Shown: one piece after another, positions 24,166-38,167 of the stretch | Position numbering within the stretch: position 1 is the stretch's first letter | Layout: each line of letters opens with the position of its first letter | Source: Nymphaea colorata | Taxonomy: Eukaryota; Streptophyta; Magnoliopsida; Nymphaeales; Nymphaeaceae | Reading direction: 5' to 3' | DNA length: 64,000 nt | Assembly: GCF_008831285.2 (NCBI RefSeq) | Contig: NC_045138.2 | Span: forward strand, 17,207,934-17,271,933 | The notes under the pieces: model-generated | What the model was told of the DNA's origin: nothing | Database searches by the model: none | The model's input: only the letters and a program-made list of their open reading frames with translations | Program-made: the position numbers and the translations under genes

Positions 24166-24561
24166 TCCCCGTACATTGAGGGGAAATTTATCCCAAATAA
24201 AATGGAATATTTTTCCGTCCAAATGTGATAAAGTGACTTTTTTTGACCAACGACTATACATCTTATAAGGACAAAGTTAAACTCCTTTTGAGGAAAAGAA
24301 GGTCCAAGAACATGCCTAGCGTTAGATGGTATTGAAAAAAATGCTTAAGTTTGATTTACTTTCATTTTATTATCAATTTGCATGTAAATTAAGCGGTTTA
24401 AATTGATACACAAAGCATATTCGAATCCGAGCGTGTTTTCATTACATCCTTACCAAGACGAATTTGTTTTCTAAAATTTTCTTTGTGACTCAATTCAAAA
24501 CTGCATTTTTTCAAGTGAGCAAGTAGTTAATAATTTATTGTCTACAAAAGAGGCTTGAATG

Positions 24562-25024
24562 TAGGGGTGAACATGAGCTGAGTCGAGCTCGAGTTCAGTC
24601 AGCTCAAGCTCGGCTCGACTAACAAAACCTCGAGCTTAAGAATAGCTCGACGGAAGTTGCTCGAGCTCGACTCGATTAAGGCTCGACAAGTTCGTTTGAA
24701 TGGAATTGATATTTATCGTTATGTGTTGAGCTTGAGCTCAACTTGATTATTGCTCGACAAATTCGTTTAAATAGAATTGATATTCATCGTTACGTGTTGA
24801 GCTCGAGCTCGACTCGATTAACACTCGACAAACTCGTAAACTCGTTTGAATATATCGACTTGATTAAGGATCAAACTCGACTCGGCAGTTAAGTATTGAA
24901 CTTGAATTCAACTCGATTATTTGAACGAATCGACTCGTTAAGCAAATGACTCAGCTTCAACTCGTTTATGAGTCAAGCTTTAACGAGTCGAGTTCGAGTA
25001 GCTTGACTCGTTTGTTCACCCTTA
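24562..25024. mobile_element. hAT-type MITE with 8-bp target duplication
   Basis: The ends are inverted repeats: TAGGGGTGAACA on the left and TGTTCACCCTTA on the right (one mismatch). Flanking 8-mers are CTTGAATG (24554-24561) and CTGGAATG (25025-25032), a 7-of-8 match and the target-site length of the hAT superfamily. The 463-bp interior is made of gagctcgag/gactcg permutations and has no transposase. The sibling elements at 5213, 6901 and 38302 share the interior motif. Confidence 0.85.
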
Positions 25025-25032
25025 CTGGAATG

Positions 25033-28000
25033 TTCCCTCATTCGCCTTACTTCCAGTTTCCTGTGACCTGGTACATTACACCCATCAAAAAATATCAAGG
25101 TCCTATCATTTATAAAAATAACATCCACTGAAAAACTGACGATGTGTTTTTAAAGTGCCGTCTACTCTTTTAGGCATGGTAACCTCTTTGGGTTGCAAAC
25201 TCTCTTTTTCAAAATGCATTTTCCTAAATATATATCTCGTTTTTGGGGTTGGGTACAGATCAAACCATTGGATGGACGGCACATATAAATCGATCTTGTG
25301 ATAGACGGCTCAGAAAGGGGCCCCTGTTGAAACAGAACAGCAGTCAGGCACAGAGTGGGGGAGAAATTGTCCTCAGTATGGGTGTCCCTTAGGGGGTTAC
25401 AGTAGGATAATTAATGACAGATGGGTAAGACACCTGACAATGAGTCCAGGAAAATTTGTCATAAGTAAACTGTACTATGCCTAAGCTGTTATATTCCACT
25501 TGTCCTCAAAGCTCAGATGGACTGACAACAAGACAATTTACACTCTGCAATAAATTGTCCTCCTTCCTTCATCATCCTCTCGCGAAAACCAAGACAATTT
25601 ATTGCTCGTTCGAATTTCCAGCCATTTTGAAAATTTACCACTCTTCCTTATCACGCATACCCAACGGAGAGGGTCTTGTCAGATCTGATGCAAAATCACG
25701 TGATGCTTTATATTTAATTTCGAAAAATCAACATATATGTAAAATATAAAAGAATTAAATGAACTTACGGATGCATGGTATTTAAAAAAAAAACTGTCTT
25801 GTATGGCGAAGTTGTTAATGTTATACATGGAGCATTTTTTTTTGCCTTTGAAATATATTTAACCTTGTATTACACTTTGAAAATCGCTTATATGGAGATT
25901 TTGAGAAGTTATTGACATTTTTCACTTTAATTTGCCGCATGCAAATTATAATAGATAGTTAGAAACATTATCGTTTCATGCCTACTTCTTACTTATAATT
26001 TCGAAAAAAATAATATCTTTTGTGGTTTTGGTTTTTTAAATGAAAGCTTCGCTATTCATGAAAATAGCCAAATAAAAGCCTGGAATGAACTCATGCTAGC
26101 TTGAAAAATAAAAGAATAGATGTATTTTTTTTCTTTCACGAAATTACCTTCTATCTAACTTGCATCCTTATTATTTTTACTTTTTTTTGTGTTCCATGTT
26201 GACAAAAATTATTTTAGACTCTAAATTCCCCTTAAAAAGTTTTTTTTAATAAGCCAACGGTAAGCAAAAGCGTAATGTTATCTTGGGGAACCACATTCAC
26301 CGTACTTTAACTTGTACATCAGTGGCACCGTGTTTATAATGCAACTAAGTTGACACCTTGAGAATTAGAAATGAAAGCTGACCACTTAGGATGATCTGAA
26401 CTTCAGTCCAAATCCAAATGTGTATATGATACTACTCACTTCAAGTTAGGAAGATCCAAGTAAATACAAACTAACAATGTTTCAGAAAAGATCCATGCAT
26501 TACTGCAGATGCAATCAAGACAATGGATCCAACTTCCATCTGAACCTGAAAAACAAATGACGATGGATGAATCTGAATTTGAACCCATACATGCTTTCGG
26601 ATCTTCAGTTTGAAGTTTGTTACAAAAAACGCGTTTTATTAAAACAAAATGCGTATAAAACGTGGAAAACAAGTCGGCCGTATAAAATGTGAAAAAATGT
26701 ATTACAAAAAAAGCACCAAAAAAACAAAAAACACGTAAACCCATATAATACCCACATTATACGTATTATATGTGTTTTTTCTCATTTTTTCATATTTTTA
26801 TTAAATTTTTTTATAATTTTTTAAGATTTATTAAATGTTTTAAATTTTTTAAAAATTCGCCGAGATTTTTCCGACATATATAAATTTACCGTATTATACC
26901 CAAGAAATTTCTCACCGTATAATACCCGTACACATTTTTGTGACAATGGACTTTGAACATATGCCTTAAGAAATACAATCTCAAATTTCTCTCATCTCGC
27001 CAAAGCCGATCGCTGGAGACTGAGATGAGCAAGAAAGGAATAAATGGGACTCGTCAAAAGTTACAGCAGAATTGATTAGAGAAAATAAAGAAACCCTAGA
27101 AAGAACATGACTTTGCAGAAGGTTGAGGGATCTGGTTGAACAAGAAAATAACAGCCCTTTTTCCTGCTCCCTCAATAAATACTTTTTAGATGTTTGTTTA
27201 ATGTTTAATGTTCCTTTTCTCACTGGCTTTTAAAAAAAAAAATTTTTTTTCTGAACATCAGGGGCACAAGATCAGATCCAGAACTACTTGAAAAGTTAAA
27301 AGAGCCCAAGAAGAGAACCTCTCTGTCTTTCTCTGCATGTGCTTGTGTTGATGGAATTGAATGCATTCACATTGGAATTGAATTGGGCGCCCCTGATTTT
27401 AGCTCATTGGGAGCTCTGCTCTACTGAAACGAGTGCTGGGCACATTTTAAAGTCCATTTCTGATGATATTTTCAAAATTTTAGCTCCACATATTTTTGTT
27501 TAGGGCTCAAAACTTAGAAATCGACTCTTAAATTGCTTTACTTTGACATGAAAAGAAGCTGCAAGATTTTGAAGTTGTGATGTTGAAGCAATTTTTTTCT
27601 TTGAGCTGCTACCCAAATCAGATGGATCTTCTCATATATATGAAGAAATGACAAGAACCCTCATTTAGAACCCAATACATTTGAAAAATATAAGTTAGGT
27701 ATTGATGAAGACACACTTTTTATACATTCGCCAAGCAATCACTAACATTATAGATCGCAATCTCATTAGATATAGCAAGCCAAGTAGCCAGGTTTTATTT
27801 AATTTCAAGGATAGTTTTCTTTGTGATTGAAAGTAAAATCTCAAAATCTAAGTTCATGATCTTATGATCACTGTTTCATTATGCAACCAATCTACGTAGC
27901 ATCGTCCTTATATTGGTCATTCAAATGCGGATCGCCTCATTAATTCAGTGACAAGGACATCTACCAACTCATCATAATATAGATATATGTATATTTAAAA

Positions 28001-29597
28001 GCCGAAATTCACCATCTTGAGTTCCACGCTATGAGAGGTTGGGACTTATTTGCTCAAACTTGAATGAAAAAATATCAACATAAAATCGTGTTCTTTAAAA
28101 ATGATTAAGCTGCTGAAACTTTTAATTTTTATGAAAACTTAATTTGCAAAAAAGCCAAGTTTTTGGGCCGAATATTCACAACCATGTTTGGTCTTTTTGA
28201 GAAAGAATAATTATGTATACGGAAATTAATCAGACTGCACTATACATATAGTAGAATATGTTATTTCGACAAGCACAAAAAAAAAATCCTTTTAATGTAC
28301 ATCATGAACCATATAACGTATAAAACATGACCCATCTATATAGAACGATATCATTTTTTTTTTCAAACGGTCTTCTTCACATTTATAACTTTTATAATCA
28401 GAAGGCTCGAATGAACCTTTTATAACTACTGTTCATTATGCAACCAATCTACGTCAAAATGGTCTTCCAATCTTAGAAATGTTATACATTTTGATTATAT
28501 ATTCTCATGAGCTTGATATTATCTGTTTTATTTGTTATTACAATCAACTATTATATTTATGTATATTTATATGACAAGCAAAATTTTTTATTATGACCAA
28601 AAGGCCCCTCAACCATTTGGTGAAGTCCAGTAAATGATTGAATTGGTTAATTCTTAATGAACCGGAGCTAGTTGGATCAGGTTGAAGCTTTTCCTTTCTT
28701 ATTCATCTTAGGTCCAAGTCAAATCTGAAGCTTATGAGCGGAGTTAGGATTCTTTTATATACAAGGGCAAAAAAATATAAATTTTTGAAATTTTTAGATA
28801 TAATAAATGATTTTTTTTTTAAATTGACATGTAAACTTTTTTTTTTTTTTGAGAGGAGGCCAAAGCCCTTGCCGTAACCTGGCTTCACCCAATGCAGTGA
28901 CGTACCTTATAGAATTGAAGAACATAGCATCCACAAAAATCAAATTGAAGACCCAGACTTTCGTACACATCTCTGTCCAACCAACTAATCTATGCCTGCT
29001 TGATGCTTAAAATTAACACCGATTCAATTTCAATTGGGGATTTGATTATCGATTCGGTTTTCATATAGATATTTACTGACGGATACACATCGACATATGT
29101 TGACATATGAGCCGATACGCCACTAAATGGAAAACACAAAGAATTCAGTGCACAATTACGGATCCAGGATCCGATAAATGTCAAATGCACGTGCGAAGCT
29201 CTACCGGGCACGTGACAGAGACGATTCGAAGTGGCCAGTTGGATGTTGCCCGGTTTTGAGATCCCCAGGCTCAAAGTACAAGGTTTCGGGTCCCCCGCTT
29301 CAGGGTGGAGGAGGGGTGGGGACCCAATGGCCACCGCCGCTCACCGTCGCTACCATTCCATTACCATCTCATCATCATCCTCGCGATGATAACCATCATC
29401 ATCTTCATCGTATCATCGCCACCATCGTCATGTGCCGCCTTTGGGGAACGTGAGCGCCATGATCAGACATCGTCATCGCCGAAATCACGCCATTTTCTCT
29501 AGTACGAGCGCTTCCTGACAAAGTTTCTCCGTCCAAATCTCGCAATCTTCCGATCATTACCTTCCTTCTTTCTTTCCCGTCTATTGGTCTCCGGTTG
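25033..29597. other. Long gene-free stretch upstream of the GAUT gene
   Basis: AT-rich, with no exon I can support. 26590-26960 is low-complexity and repeatedly carries tataaaacgtg/acgtattata phrases. A phrase ttatgcaaccaatctacgt occurs at about 27879 and 28437, so part of this is duplicated. The last 150 bp before 29598 is the probable GAUT promoter and leader. Confidence 0.45.
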
Positions 29598-29639
29598 ATG
29601 GGTTTTTGTCTCCCTAGAGATTCTAGAGAGAGGTTTTAG
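29598..29639 (+). promoter_or_regulatory. 13-codon uORF in the GAUT leader
   Basis: ATG at 29598 opens a 13-residue frame that stops with TAG at 29637-29639, 24 bp before the main start. It is transcribed only if the leader reaches this far. Confidence 0.4.
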
Positions 29640-29663
29640 GAAGATATCAGGTAGGGGAGAGAG

Positions 29664-32600
29664 ATGCATTGGCAGCAGAGGCTTAAGCGGCCGAGGGTGA
29701 TCATCGTCTCATTGCTAGCCGTCTCTGTTCTGGCTCCTATATTGTTCTTGTCTCACAGAATCAACTATTTCTCGAATTTTTCGGGTAAATTTGCGAACTC
29801 CCTTGTTCGTTTACTTATTTTGGATGGTCTGTCGAGGTGCCAATTTCCGTTTTCTGAAAAGAAGGGGAGAAGGCATCCAGATTTCTTACCTATAGCACAT
29901 TGGTATCTTCTAACTGTGTTTGCTTTTCATCCATTTGAAGTGCGCAAGGAATTGGCTGAAGAGTTCAGCAATATCGTAAGTGTCAAAAGGATTCAATTTC
30001 TTTTTTCTTTGATTGTTATTTGCTTTTGAAACGGAATGGATGTTAGTTTCTATGCTATTTATGTTCCTTTGATGCTTTTTGATTGGTATAGAGATTCACG
30101 ACTGATTCACATAGGCTGAATGCGATCCAACAGGTGAAAAATTTAAACCATCTTTGTTCGACCTGTTTTTTGGACAGAACTTATTGCTGCCTTCATCCCT
30201 TTTCATTTATCTAACATTTGGTCGCCATGATTTTTTTGGTTAGGAAGGGGTCAACGATGTGAAGGAGCCTAAACGACTCATTTACAAGGACGAGAACAAT
30301 TCAAATCGTTTTCCAGATAGAGGATTAAGTGGTCAGTTTGTTTTCCCCTAGTCTGCAACTATCTTTACTTTTCTCCATTTGGTTTTTGACTTTCATTCGA
30401 ACAGCTCATGGGAGTAATCATCACGATAAAGACCTTCAAGAAAATCTGCCAGCGAAGACTGGAAAACAGGTGTGTATGACTGCATATATCTTGTTTGTAT
30501 TTCAGATTCTACAACCGGTTACTGCTGTACGGTCCATTTTTTAAAAGTCGAAGATAAGATTCTTTTGTAGTTTGATTCGTTTCTGGTGCATTAAGAGCCA
30601 TGTTGTTTTCACCCTTTGTGGAAGAGATCCTGCACAAGTGATTTTATCCAGATTTTGCAGAAACAGAAGTTTAGCATGTGCTTTGGTTTAGTAATTTAAC
30701 TTCAGGCAGCATCTCAAGAATAGATGCTGCATATGCCAGATACTTGAACACTCTTGTTTGAAGTGGCGGTTATTCGACACGCATGCATTCATATCTTGAA
30801 ATTCTGCAAGTAACCGGTGGAAACAACTCTTATTCCTTGCCTGAGTTTCTCTCAAGCAAGCTTGCCTGGAAGTGCATATAGGTAGTTGCATTTCTATATG
30901 CAAATACATAGATTTGGTCAACATCCAGCATCATAGCACCAATAGGAAATTTCTTTTTGAAATGTTATTACCAACATACACATTGCAAAAGGCTATAAAT
31001 GAAAACATGTGCTTATTGTATGAAATTTCAATGTCAACAGGAATGACATTAGATCCTCTAAGAATCTGATATCCCAGATGTAGTCATTTTTAAACCAAAC
31101 TCACGTGTAAGACAGTTAGAGGGTTTTCCCTAAATTTTTTCATTGACCTTGCTAGTGACAGGCATGCATTTCCTGCCCCGATTTTGTACTTTAAAAATGA
31201 TGTTCAATTATTTTCTATTATGCCACTTGTTTTGTGTATTTAGATGCTTTTGGATGCAAATAGGTGGATTTTTTTTTATGAAAATTACAGTATATATGGT
31301 ACTTTAGATGCTTTTCGATGCAGATAGGTGAGATTTTCTATGAAATTCGCAGTATATGTGGTATTATCATGATTTTACTACGGGGTTGCCACATGTTTGG
31401 TCCAAGTGTAGTTTAGCTGACACAAGCCAGGGAAATAACTAATCCTCAGTTTTCTAGAGACATAGTGAAAGTATGTCTACTGCTTCCCAAAAGCAGGGCC
31501 ACTGATTCCTTGCTTTCTTCAGTTGCGACCTTTTCTTCGATCAGTTGGAAGTCATCTAGGCTGCTGCCGTCATATCTCTTACAACTCTTTTTGAGTAGTT
31601 CAGTAGAGGTGTTGCTTTTGAATCAAAGGTTCCTTGCTTTTGTTGCAGTCTATTGCGTCCTTCCAGTGGCTTTACTTCACCCTTGCATTTGACTCTGAAT
31701 ATTTTTGTTTTGGTTCAGCATTCCAGTCACAAATTTAAGCATGCTCACTTATGCATATATTTTTTCTTGTGTCTGTTCGTGAAGCTAGCCATTTATAATT
31801 TCACAAACACCCATTTGTCAGTTGCATGTTAAATTAGAGGACATCTTCAAATGATCTTTACTGCAATCTTGGTTTACTGTTAGGTTCCATAGGTCATGGG
31901 TCTGTGCCATTTACCTGTCTAACTTGTGATCTGGAAAGTTCCAATAAATACTTGGAACTTATTATTCTTCATTATGAGTTATATCCACACAAATTAAATT
32001 GAATAAAACACAAACATGGTGTTAGCCACCGCTAACCTTGATGAACCCTTACAATAGAAAACCCCTAAACTCCACGCACACACTCATCCCTAATCTCCAT
32101 ATTAGGGTTTCTCCTCCCAGAGGAACACCCACAAGTTTCTGCGATAACCCTCCCTTCTGGCCGTTCCCCCTATTTAAGGCAGTTATTGGGTCAGTCCAGT
32201 GGACCCGACCCTTGATCCCATACCCGATATCTAACACATGCTCATGTGAAATCTATGAGCTACATGCACAAACTCATCTACTTAGTTAAATAACTTAACA
32301 TCAGTGGTGGAGCTATGTTGTAGCTGGTGTGGGCAGTTGCCCGCATCGGTCCTCAAAACTTACTTTATTTACATATAAAAACTTCATTAATTGTCAGTTT
32401 TTTACATATTAGTGCCCCTTAGAGTTTGAAATTTAAACTTAGAGGGTCCTTCAGCTAGAAATTTCTGGTTCCGCTACTACTTAACATCTATACGTCTACA
32501 TACTCCTGAACAAGTTTTGCATGCACAGCAGTAGAACATCATGGACATAGTCAAACTTGTGTTCTGCATGTGTCAGTGGTGGACGTCTTCAGCATCATTC

Positions 32601-35544
32601 TTTTCTTTTTCTTCTTTCTCCTTATATGCGTCTTTCGGAGCTTCACAAAAATGAACAAGTATAAAGCACAGCTTATCTCCCTCACATATTTTTTTTTTTA
32701 TGTTCAACCAATATGTATTGTGGAAAGTGAAAGTGGCATGAATAATCACCATCTTAAAATTTATTTGAACCTTACTGCCTCATTTGTTTTTTTTTGGAAA
32801 CTAGTAGCTTTTAGCATGACTTTGAACTTTGGGTGCTATTTCTCGGTTGTTCAAGTAAGGATCATGGGTTTCCTCATTTTCAGGGTATCATATGAGTATC
32901 CACACTTATGTGGACATGGTTATGCTTTCTTGTGACATCACAAATCTTATTCTGACTGATAAGCTACAGTTAGCTGCATTACCTTTTATCTGCAGAACCA
33001 GACGACCTGGCAACCTGGAGCTAGAAGGGGACAAACCCCCATTTCGAGGCAACCAACTGATGAGAGAGTGAGATTGATGAAGGACCAACTTATCAGAGCC
33101 AAGGCCTACATGAGCTTTGCCCCGCCAACTAGTAACTCTCATTTAGTTAAAGAATTAAGGCTGCGAATACGACAGGTTGAACGAGTGGTTGATACGGCTA
33201 CCAAAGATTCAGATCTGCCAAGGAGGTAACTATAAGTGTACAGTGGTTCCACATTAGCATTTCTATCAGATAAGACTGGACATAAAGTAAATTTCTTCAT
33301 GTTGGTTCACAGTGCAATGAAGCGCATGAGAGCCATGGATGCTGCTTTATTAAAAGCTGCTGCTGTTTATCATGACTGCCCTTCTATGGCAACTAGGCTC
33401 CGTGCTATGGCATTTAACAGTGAAGAACAAGTCCGTGCACATACGAAGCAGACGTCATATCTTATAAAGCTTGCATCTGGCACTCTTCCTAAAGGGTTTC
33501 ACTGCTTGTCAATGCAGCTGACAACTAACTACTTCACATTGCACGAACATCAACAGAAGCTTCCCAACCGACAAAAACTTTTGCAACATGATCTTTATCA
33601 CTTTGCTGTATTCTCAGACAATGTTCTTGCATGTGGAGTGGTTGTGAATTCCACGATCTCCACTTCAATGGTAATGACATTGAGTAATGAAATTATTCCT
33701 GTCTGCATTCAAGGCAGTCAATAGACATGACAAGATACACTTAGTACCCTTTAACCATTGTCACAAATATTCAAGCTATTTTTAAAATATAGTGATATTA
33801 TCACAAAAGAAAAATAAAACGTATTTATCAGGAAAATATTGTGACATTTTCAAAATGCTACCACAAAATAAATAATTTGATATGCAGCACTATAGCATTG
33901 TTGCTTTCTCAGGAAATCCTTTTCTGTATGTATTTTGGTTGTAATTCCATTTCTTTTGTTTCTTTTATTAATTTATTAACTATTTTGGATTTCAAAAATC
34001 TTTATCGATAATTTTATAAGAAAATTAGTGGTCTCACATCTCTATAAAATCTATTATTCTTTACATATTTTTCTTTTTGAAGTTTCCAATAATTTTCTGA
34101 GAAAATTAAAATTAAAAAAGGAAATATCTCGGAAAAGTTGAAATCCCAGTTGATAGATATCCAAGAATAAAATTCATGACAATGCTCTTGACTGATTAAT
34201 GGGAATCAGCTTGCATATTAGTCTTGAAACATGCTTGGATCAATGCTAATTTTTCTTTTTTTCTTTTTCTATTTCAGAATCCTGAAAAAATAGTCTTCCA
34301 CGTGGTAACTGATGCCATGAACTACCCAGCCATGATGATGTGGTTCCTTGTAAATCCTCCAGGCAAGGCGACTATTGAAATTTTGAATATTGATGAACTC
34401 AAATGGCTCCCGACAGGAGCTCACACCCTCTTGCAACAGCTGGAAAAAGACTACTCTAGCTCCTCCATTTCCAGGAACAGGAACCCAAAATATGCATCTC
34501 CACTTAACCACCTTCGTTTTTTCTTGCCAGAATTATTTCCAGCATTGCACAAGATCATTCTTCTTGACCATGATGTGGTAGTGCAGAGAGACTTGAGCAG
34601 GCTATGGCGCCTTAACATGCATGGGAAAGTTATTGGAGTTGTGGAGACATGTGGTGACAGTGAATCACCACGCCACCTGGACACACTCCTCAATTTCTCT
34701 GACCCACTGGTGGCAAGTTCATTCAACAGTAACACATGCTTGTGGGCGTTTGGAATGAACATCTTCGACCTGAGGGAATGGAGGCGCCAGAACTTGACAG
34801 CAGTGTATCACAAATGGCAAGAATTGGTAAGAAAGTCTTACATTGACTCTTTGATTCTTATGTGTTCTAATTGGAGTAACCGACCCTTTCTCTAGTTCTC
34901 ACTTCTCAGTGGGAAAAATTTGTTAGGAGACAAAACTGCAAAGGCCACCTAATCCTGATAATATTGATCATGCTGGTAAAAAATGAGTTGAATCCATCCA
35001 AAGTACAGTTGAGTCTGCCCGAAACAAGTGAGCTGCATTCATTGGTCCAAACATGATTTGTTGGTTACTTTGGGTCAAGCGTTTTGCCTACTTTCAATCT
35101 TATATTGATTGCTTGAATTTTCTGGGGGTTTAACATTCCTCCCCTTATGAACTACTTGTGTTTGAGTCTTAAGACTGTGTAGGAGCAAACTCGTACTTAT
35201 CTTCGGTCGTCTTTTTCTTTTTGCTATCTTTCTTCCTCCCTTTTCAAGCTGTATTTTTTTCATGGCAGAGCAAAAGAAGGCATTTATGGAAGCTGGGGAG
35301 CTTGCCCGTGGGACTAGTCACCTTCTATAACTTGACGACAGTGCTAAACCATAGATGGCATGTGCTCGGCCTTGGCTATGATTCAAGCAAGAGCAGAGAA
35401 GAGATTGAACGGGCTGCTGTGATTCATTATGATGGGAACATGAAACCATGGCTTGACATTGGCATTCCCAAGTTTAAAGGGTATTGGTCCAAATTTCTTA
35501 ATTATGACCAACCCTATCTACAACAGTGCAACATCCATGAATAG
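29664..35544 (+). CDS. GAUT6: Galacturonosyltransferase of the GAUT5/6 type (GT8)
   Basis: Nine exons join to 587 aa: 29664-29784, 29941-29975, 30092-30133, 30244-30331, 30405-30469, 32996-33225, 33313-33670, 34278-34826, 35269-35544. All introns are GT-AG. GAUT proteins transfer galacturonic acid from UDP-GalA onto homogalacturonan (pectin) in the Golgi. A short basic N-terminus and one hydrophobic segment (about residues 12-31) give the type II topology of a Golgi enzyme, followed by a variable stem. The GT8 domain includes IVFHVVTDAMNYPA, NHLRFFLPELFP and LLDHDVVVQRDLSRLW. Its DxD metal site is D410-H-D412; His in the middle, rather than Asp, is typical of the GAUT5/6 branch. C-terminal motifs are WHVLGLGY and the HxxGxxKPW-type HYDGNMKPW (about 549-557). 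GAUT5 and GAUT6 cannot be separated by eye. Intron 5 (2.5 kb) carries a MITE. Confidence 0.92.
31238..31365. repeat. ~65-bp tandem duplication in GAUT intron 5
   Basis: The phrase tttagatgcttttggatgcaaataggtg is repeated as tttagatgcttttcgatgcagataggtg about 65 bp later. Each copy is followed by a similar gaaattacagtatat stretch. Confidence 0.75.
32302..32479. mobile_element. 178-bp MITE in GAUT intron 5 with perfect 8-bp target duplication
   Basis: Perfect flanking 8-mers CTTAACAT lie at 32294-32301 and 32480-32487. Terminal inverted repeats are CAGTGGTGGAGCTA on the left and, on the right, the complement of TAGTAGCGGAACCA. Size, AT-rich centre and 8-bp duplication fit a non-autonomous hAT element. 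Confidence 0.88.
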
Positions 35545-35900
35545 CTTCATTCATACTTAGGAAAAACAGAATACCACTTTTAGAGAGCTGCAGTATGATG
35601 CTCAATGCTCAGAAACCCTTGTTTGTTAGAGGTATGATCATGCTCACTGCAACGTCACAGCAGATATATTGAGATATACAGGTCACTGCTTAACAGAGAT
35701 CCAGGCATCTATCATATTTGATTTTTCATTCAGAGTTTCTGCTGCCATTGCAGGTGGAAATTTCTCTTCACATTTCTGCCCAATTTTTCTTTCTTTTCAT
35801 TTTTTCCCTGAGATTTTGGTTGTGATCCTCATAGCGGTGTAAACTTCAGTAATAAATGGAAGAGTTCAACAGTGGTGTATAGTTTACCTTTTCAGTTATT
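35545..35900 (+). other. GAUT 3' untranslated region
   Basis: Non-coding sequence after the TAG. Its extent is suggested by the inverted copy at about 39385-39768, which contains the same stretch next to the copied last exon. Confidence 0.5.
35851..35856 (+). terminator. Possible GAUT polyadenylation signal
   Basis: AATAAA about 310 bp after the stop codon. Plant signals are loose, so this is only a candidate. Confidence 0.35.
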
Positions 35901-38167
35901 AAGCAGCAGCAATTCTTCTTGATACAGAATATGAAATAATATCTTGTATGTTTTTCTAGGTCGACAACTTCAAAGAAATAGCGAAGTTTTCTCTATGGGC
36001 GACAAAAAGGGGATAGAATGAATCTTTATTAGAAGGGTATTTTGGTTTATTTTCGGTCAATGGTCTGTTTCTCGCATTCTCATTTTTGGGTTGTGCAATG
36101 GAAAGGTAATTCTGGGGATTTGGGGACTTGGTACTTGATCCACGATATCTCCCACCCAATGTCTTTCCATCTTCCGTTGTTTTTGCTGAAGAATGGGTTA
36201 TGTTTTCGATTGGCCAAGAGTCGTAGCCCCCATCAGCCAGACATGTTTCCTTGTATCTCTTTTACTCTTTTGACAGACGTATCTGCTAGATTAATTGCAT
36301 TTCTGGGTTTTCCACGAGAAAAACTTTGACGTTGAAGTTGAACAATTTTATTGCTTTCAGCAAGAAACTTAGAATAATCCATTCTCCTTTATTACATGAT
36401 TGATTAAACTAAACAGAAGGTTCTCTTACTCTCTCGCTCTTTCTCTTTGGCACACACATACAGAGCTGTGGCTGGGGACACGGATGGCAAAATGTGCCAA
36501 GAGCCCCATGTATTGAAAGTGAACTTGAAGCGTTTTGTGGTGAAGTAAAACTTCAGTATGTACCAAAGTATGGGCACCTTTCCCTGGTTTGTGTATCGTC
36601 CTCATGTTTCGAAGAAAATTACTCTTACAAGCGCCGATTTTCAACTGATCAAGTGTGACTAAGTGGACCATCAGAACTTGAGACTTGGATTGTTGTGCTT
36701 GTGCTATAAATAACAAGTGGTTGAATACTTTATGTTTAAGATATAAGGTGATTTGAGGTCTTAGATTTCAATATTATAGATCCTTGATATCCAGTATGAA
36801 CCTGAAATCCTTTGTTTAAAAGATGCAAGAACCAATCTCAAGTCAGACGGTATATCGGGGATCTTAAATATATGAGTTGAAATTAACAGTTTGCTAGAAC
36901 CATAGTTTTAAACTGAGCCTGCGTAAGATCAGACCATCGGCTCCTGACATGTGAAAAACGGATCTCGTGGTAGTTTTCTTTCTTTTTCCGACTAATTATT
37001 TAATTTTTAAATTTAAAATACATTGTTAATCAAATCCGATTCACGAACGGTTCTGATTCCAAATCAATTCACTGAAATCATTTAGCTTTCCGATCCAAAA
37101 ACCGATTTTAATGACATTAAAAACAAGTGAGCAGTAGTCTTCATGGAGTATGTATAATAGAAATCAAGTAAAGAAAAAGAATAAAATTATATATAGAGAA
37201 AATTGATAAGGACGATTGGAACATTTTGCCCTCATCAATGTGAAAGCAAGTGTGCGGTCCTTTTCATGGAATACTGACCATGGTAATTAAGTAAAGGAAA
37301 GAAAAAATAAAAATATATATGAAGAAAAATAATAAGGAACACTGGAAAATCCACTCCTTCCTTATTTACAAGACCTTGTTTCAGGTAAAACTGTTCCTTT
37401 CTCTTGGGTAACAATTGAATGAAGCATGAATGTCTATGAGGTGGTTTGGTCTTCGCCGGAAAATAGTTGGAAGATAGTTGTGTGGGAAGCTGAAAGATTT
37501 ATGTAATTAAAGATCCAAAATAGACATACGCCTTTGCTTCTCTTACCAATTCTCTCCAAACAAACAGATATTAACAAATAAATACTTAATCTAACCAATC
37601 TAGAACCGAATATGCATAACAATACTTGGATGTTTAACCCAAGGCCAGCAAATTAAAGATTTTAAAATACTCCTGTCATACCTTACCAAATGCTAAGTAT
37701 TAATGACCAATATACAACAAAAAATAATTCTTAATATTTTATTTTTCAATGATAACTTGGGGTTTGGTAGTCTCAAGACTTCATAGAATGTGAACTTGCA
37801 TGTTTCTATATAATATAATCCTTTTACTTCATAGTTACCAACTAAACTATTCATCAATCCATTGAATCCTCCACATCCACTAATAAGTCCTCCGAAAGCC
37901 ACATAAAATTTACATGTTTTATATTCAAAGTCAAAGGCTTTCGTTTTGACATGGCCTCAGCGATTTAGTGATTCAGACAATTTTAGCTTTTAGTGAATAA
38001 GTTATGGATCGATTCGGAATATGACTGTACATTTTAACAAGATAAGAACAAATAAAACGTAATATATATAAAAAAAAAGTTGTATGGCGTACGGCGACTT
38101 CAGTCAGCCGGTGAGTTGAATTTGTTTGCCGGTGAACTGAATTAGTTTGCCACCGATCCGGCCGACC
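35901..38167. other. No gene seen
   Basis: Spacer downstream of GAUT with only short unsupported frames. 37125-37360 contains two diverged copies of a ~120-bp unit, sharing the phrases gtcttcatggagta/ccttttcatggaata and taaggacgattggaa/taaggaacactggaa. Confidence 0.45.

Noticed and set aside
32570..32935. 121-codon frame in GAUT intron 5
   Set aside because: Phe/Leu-rich translation of T-rich intron DNA; splice sites on both sides put it inside an intron.
34269..34762. Minus-strand frames opposite GAUT exon 8
   Set aside because: Shadows of the conserved GT8 exon; the + strand frame holds the catalytic motifs.
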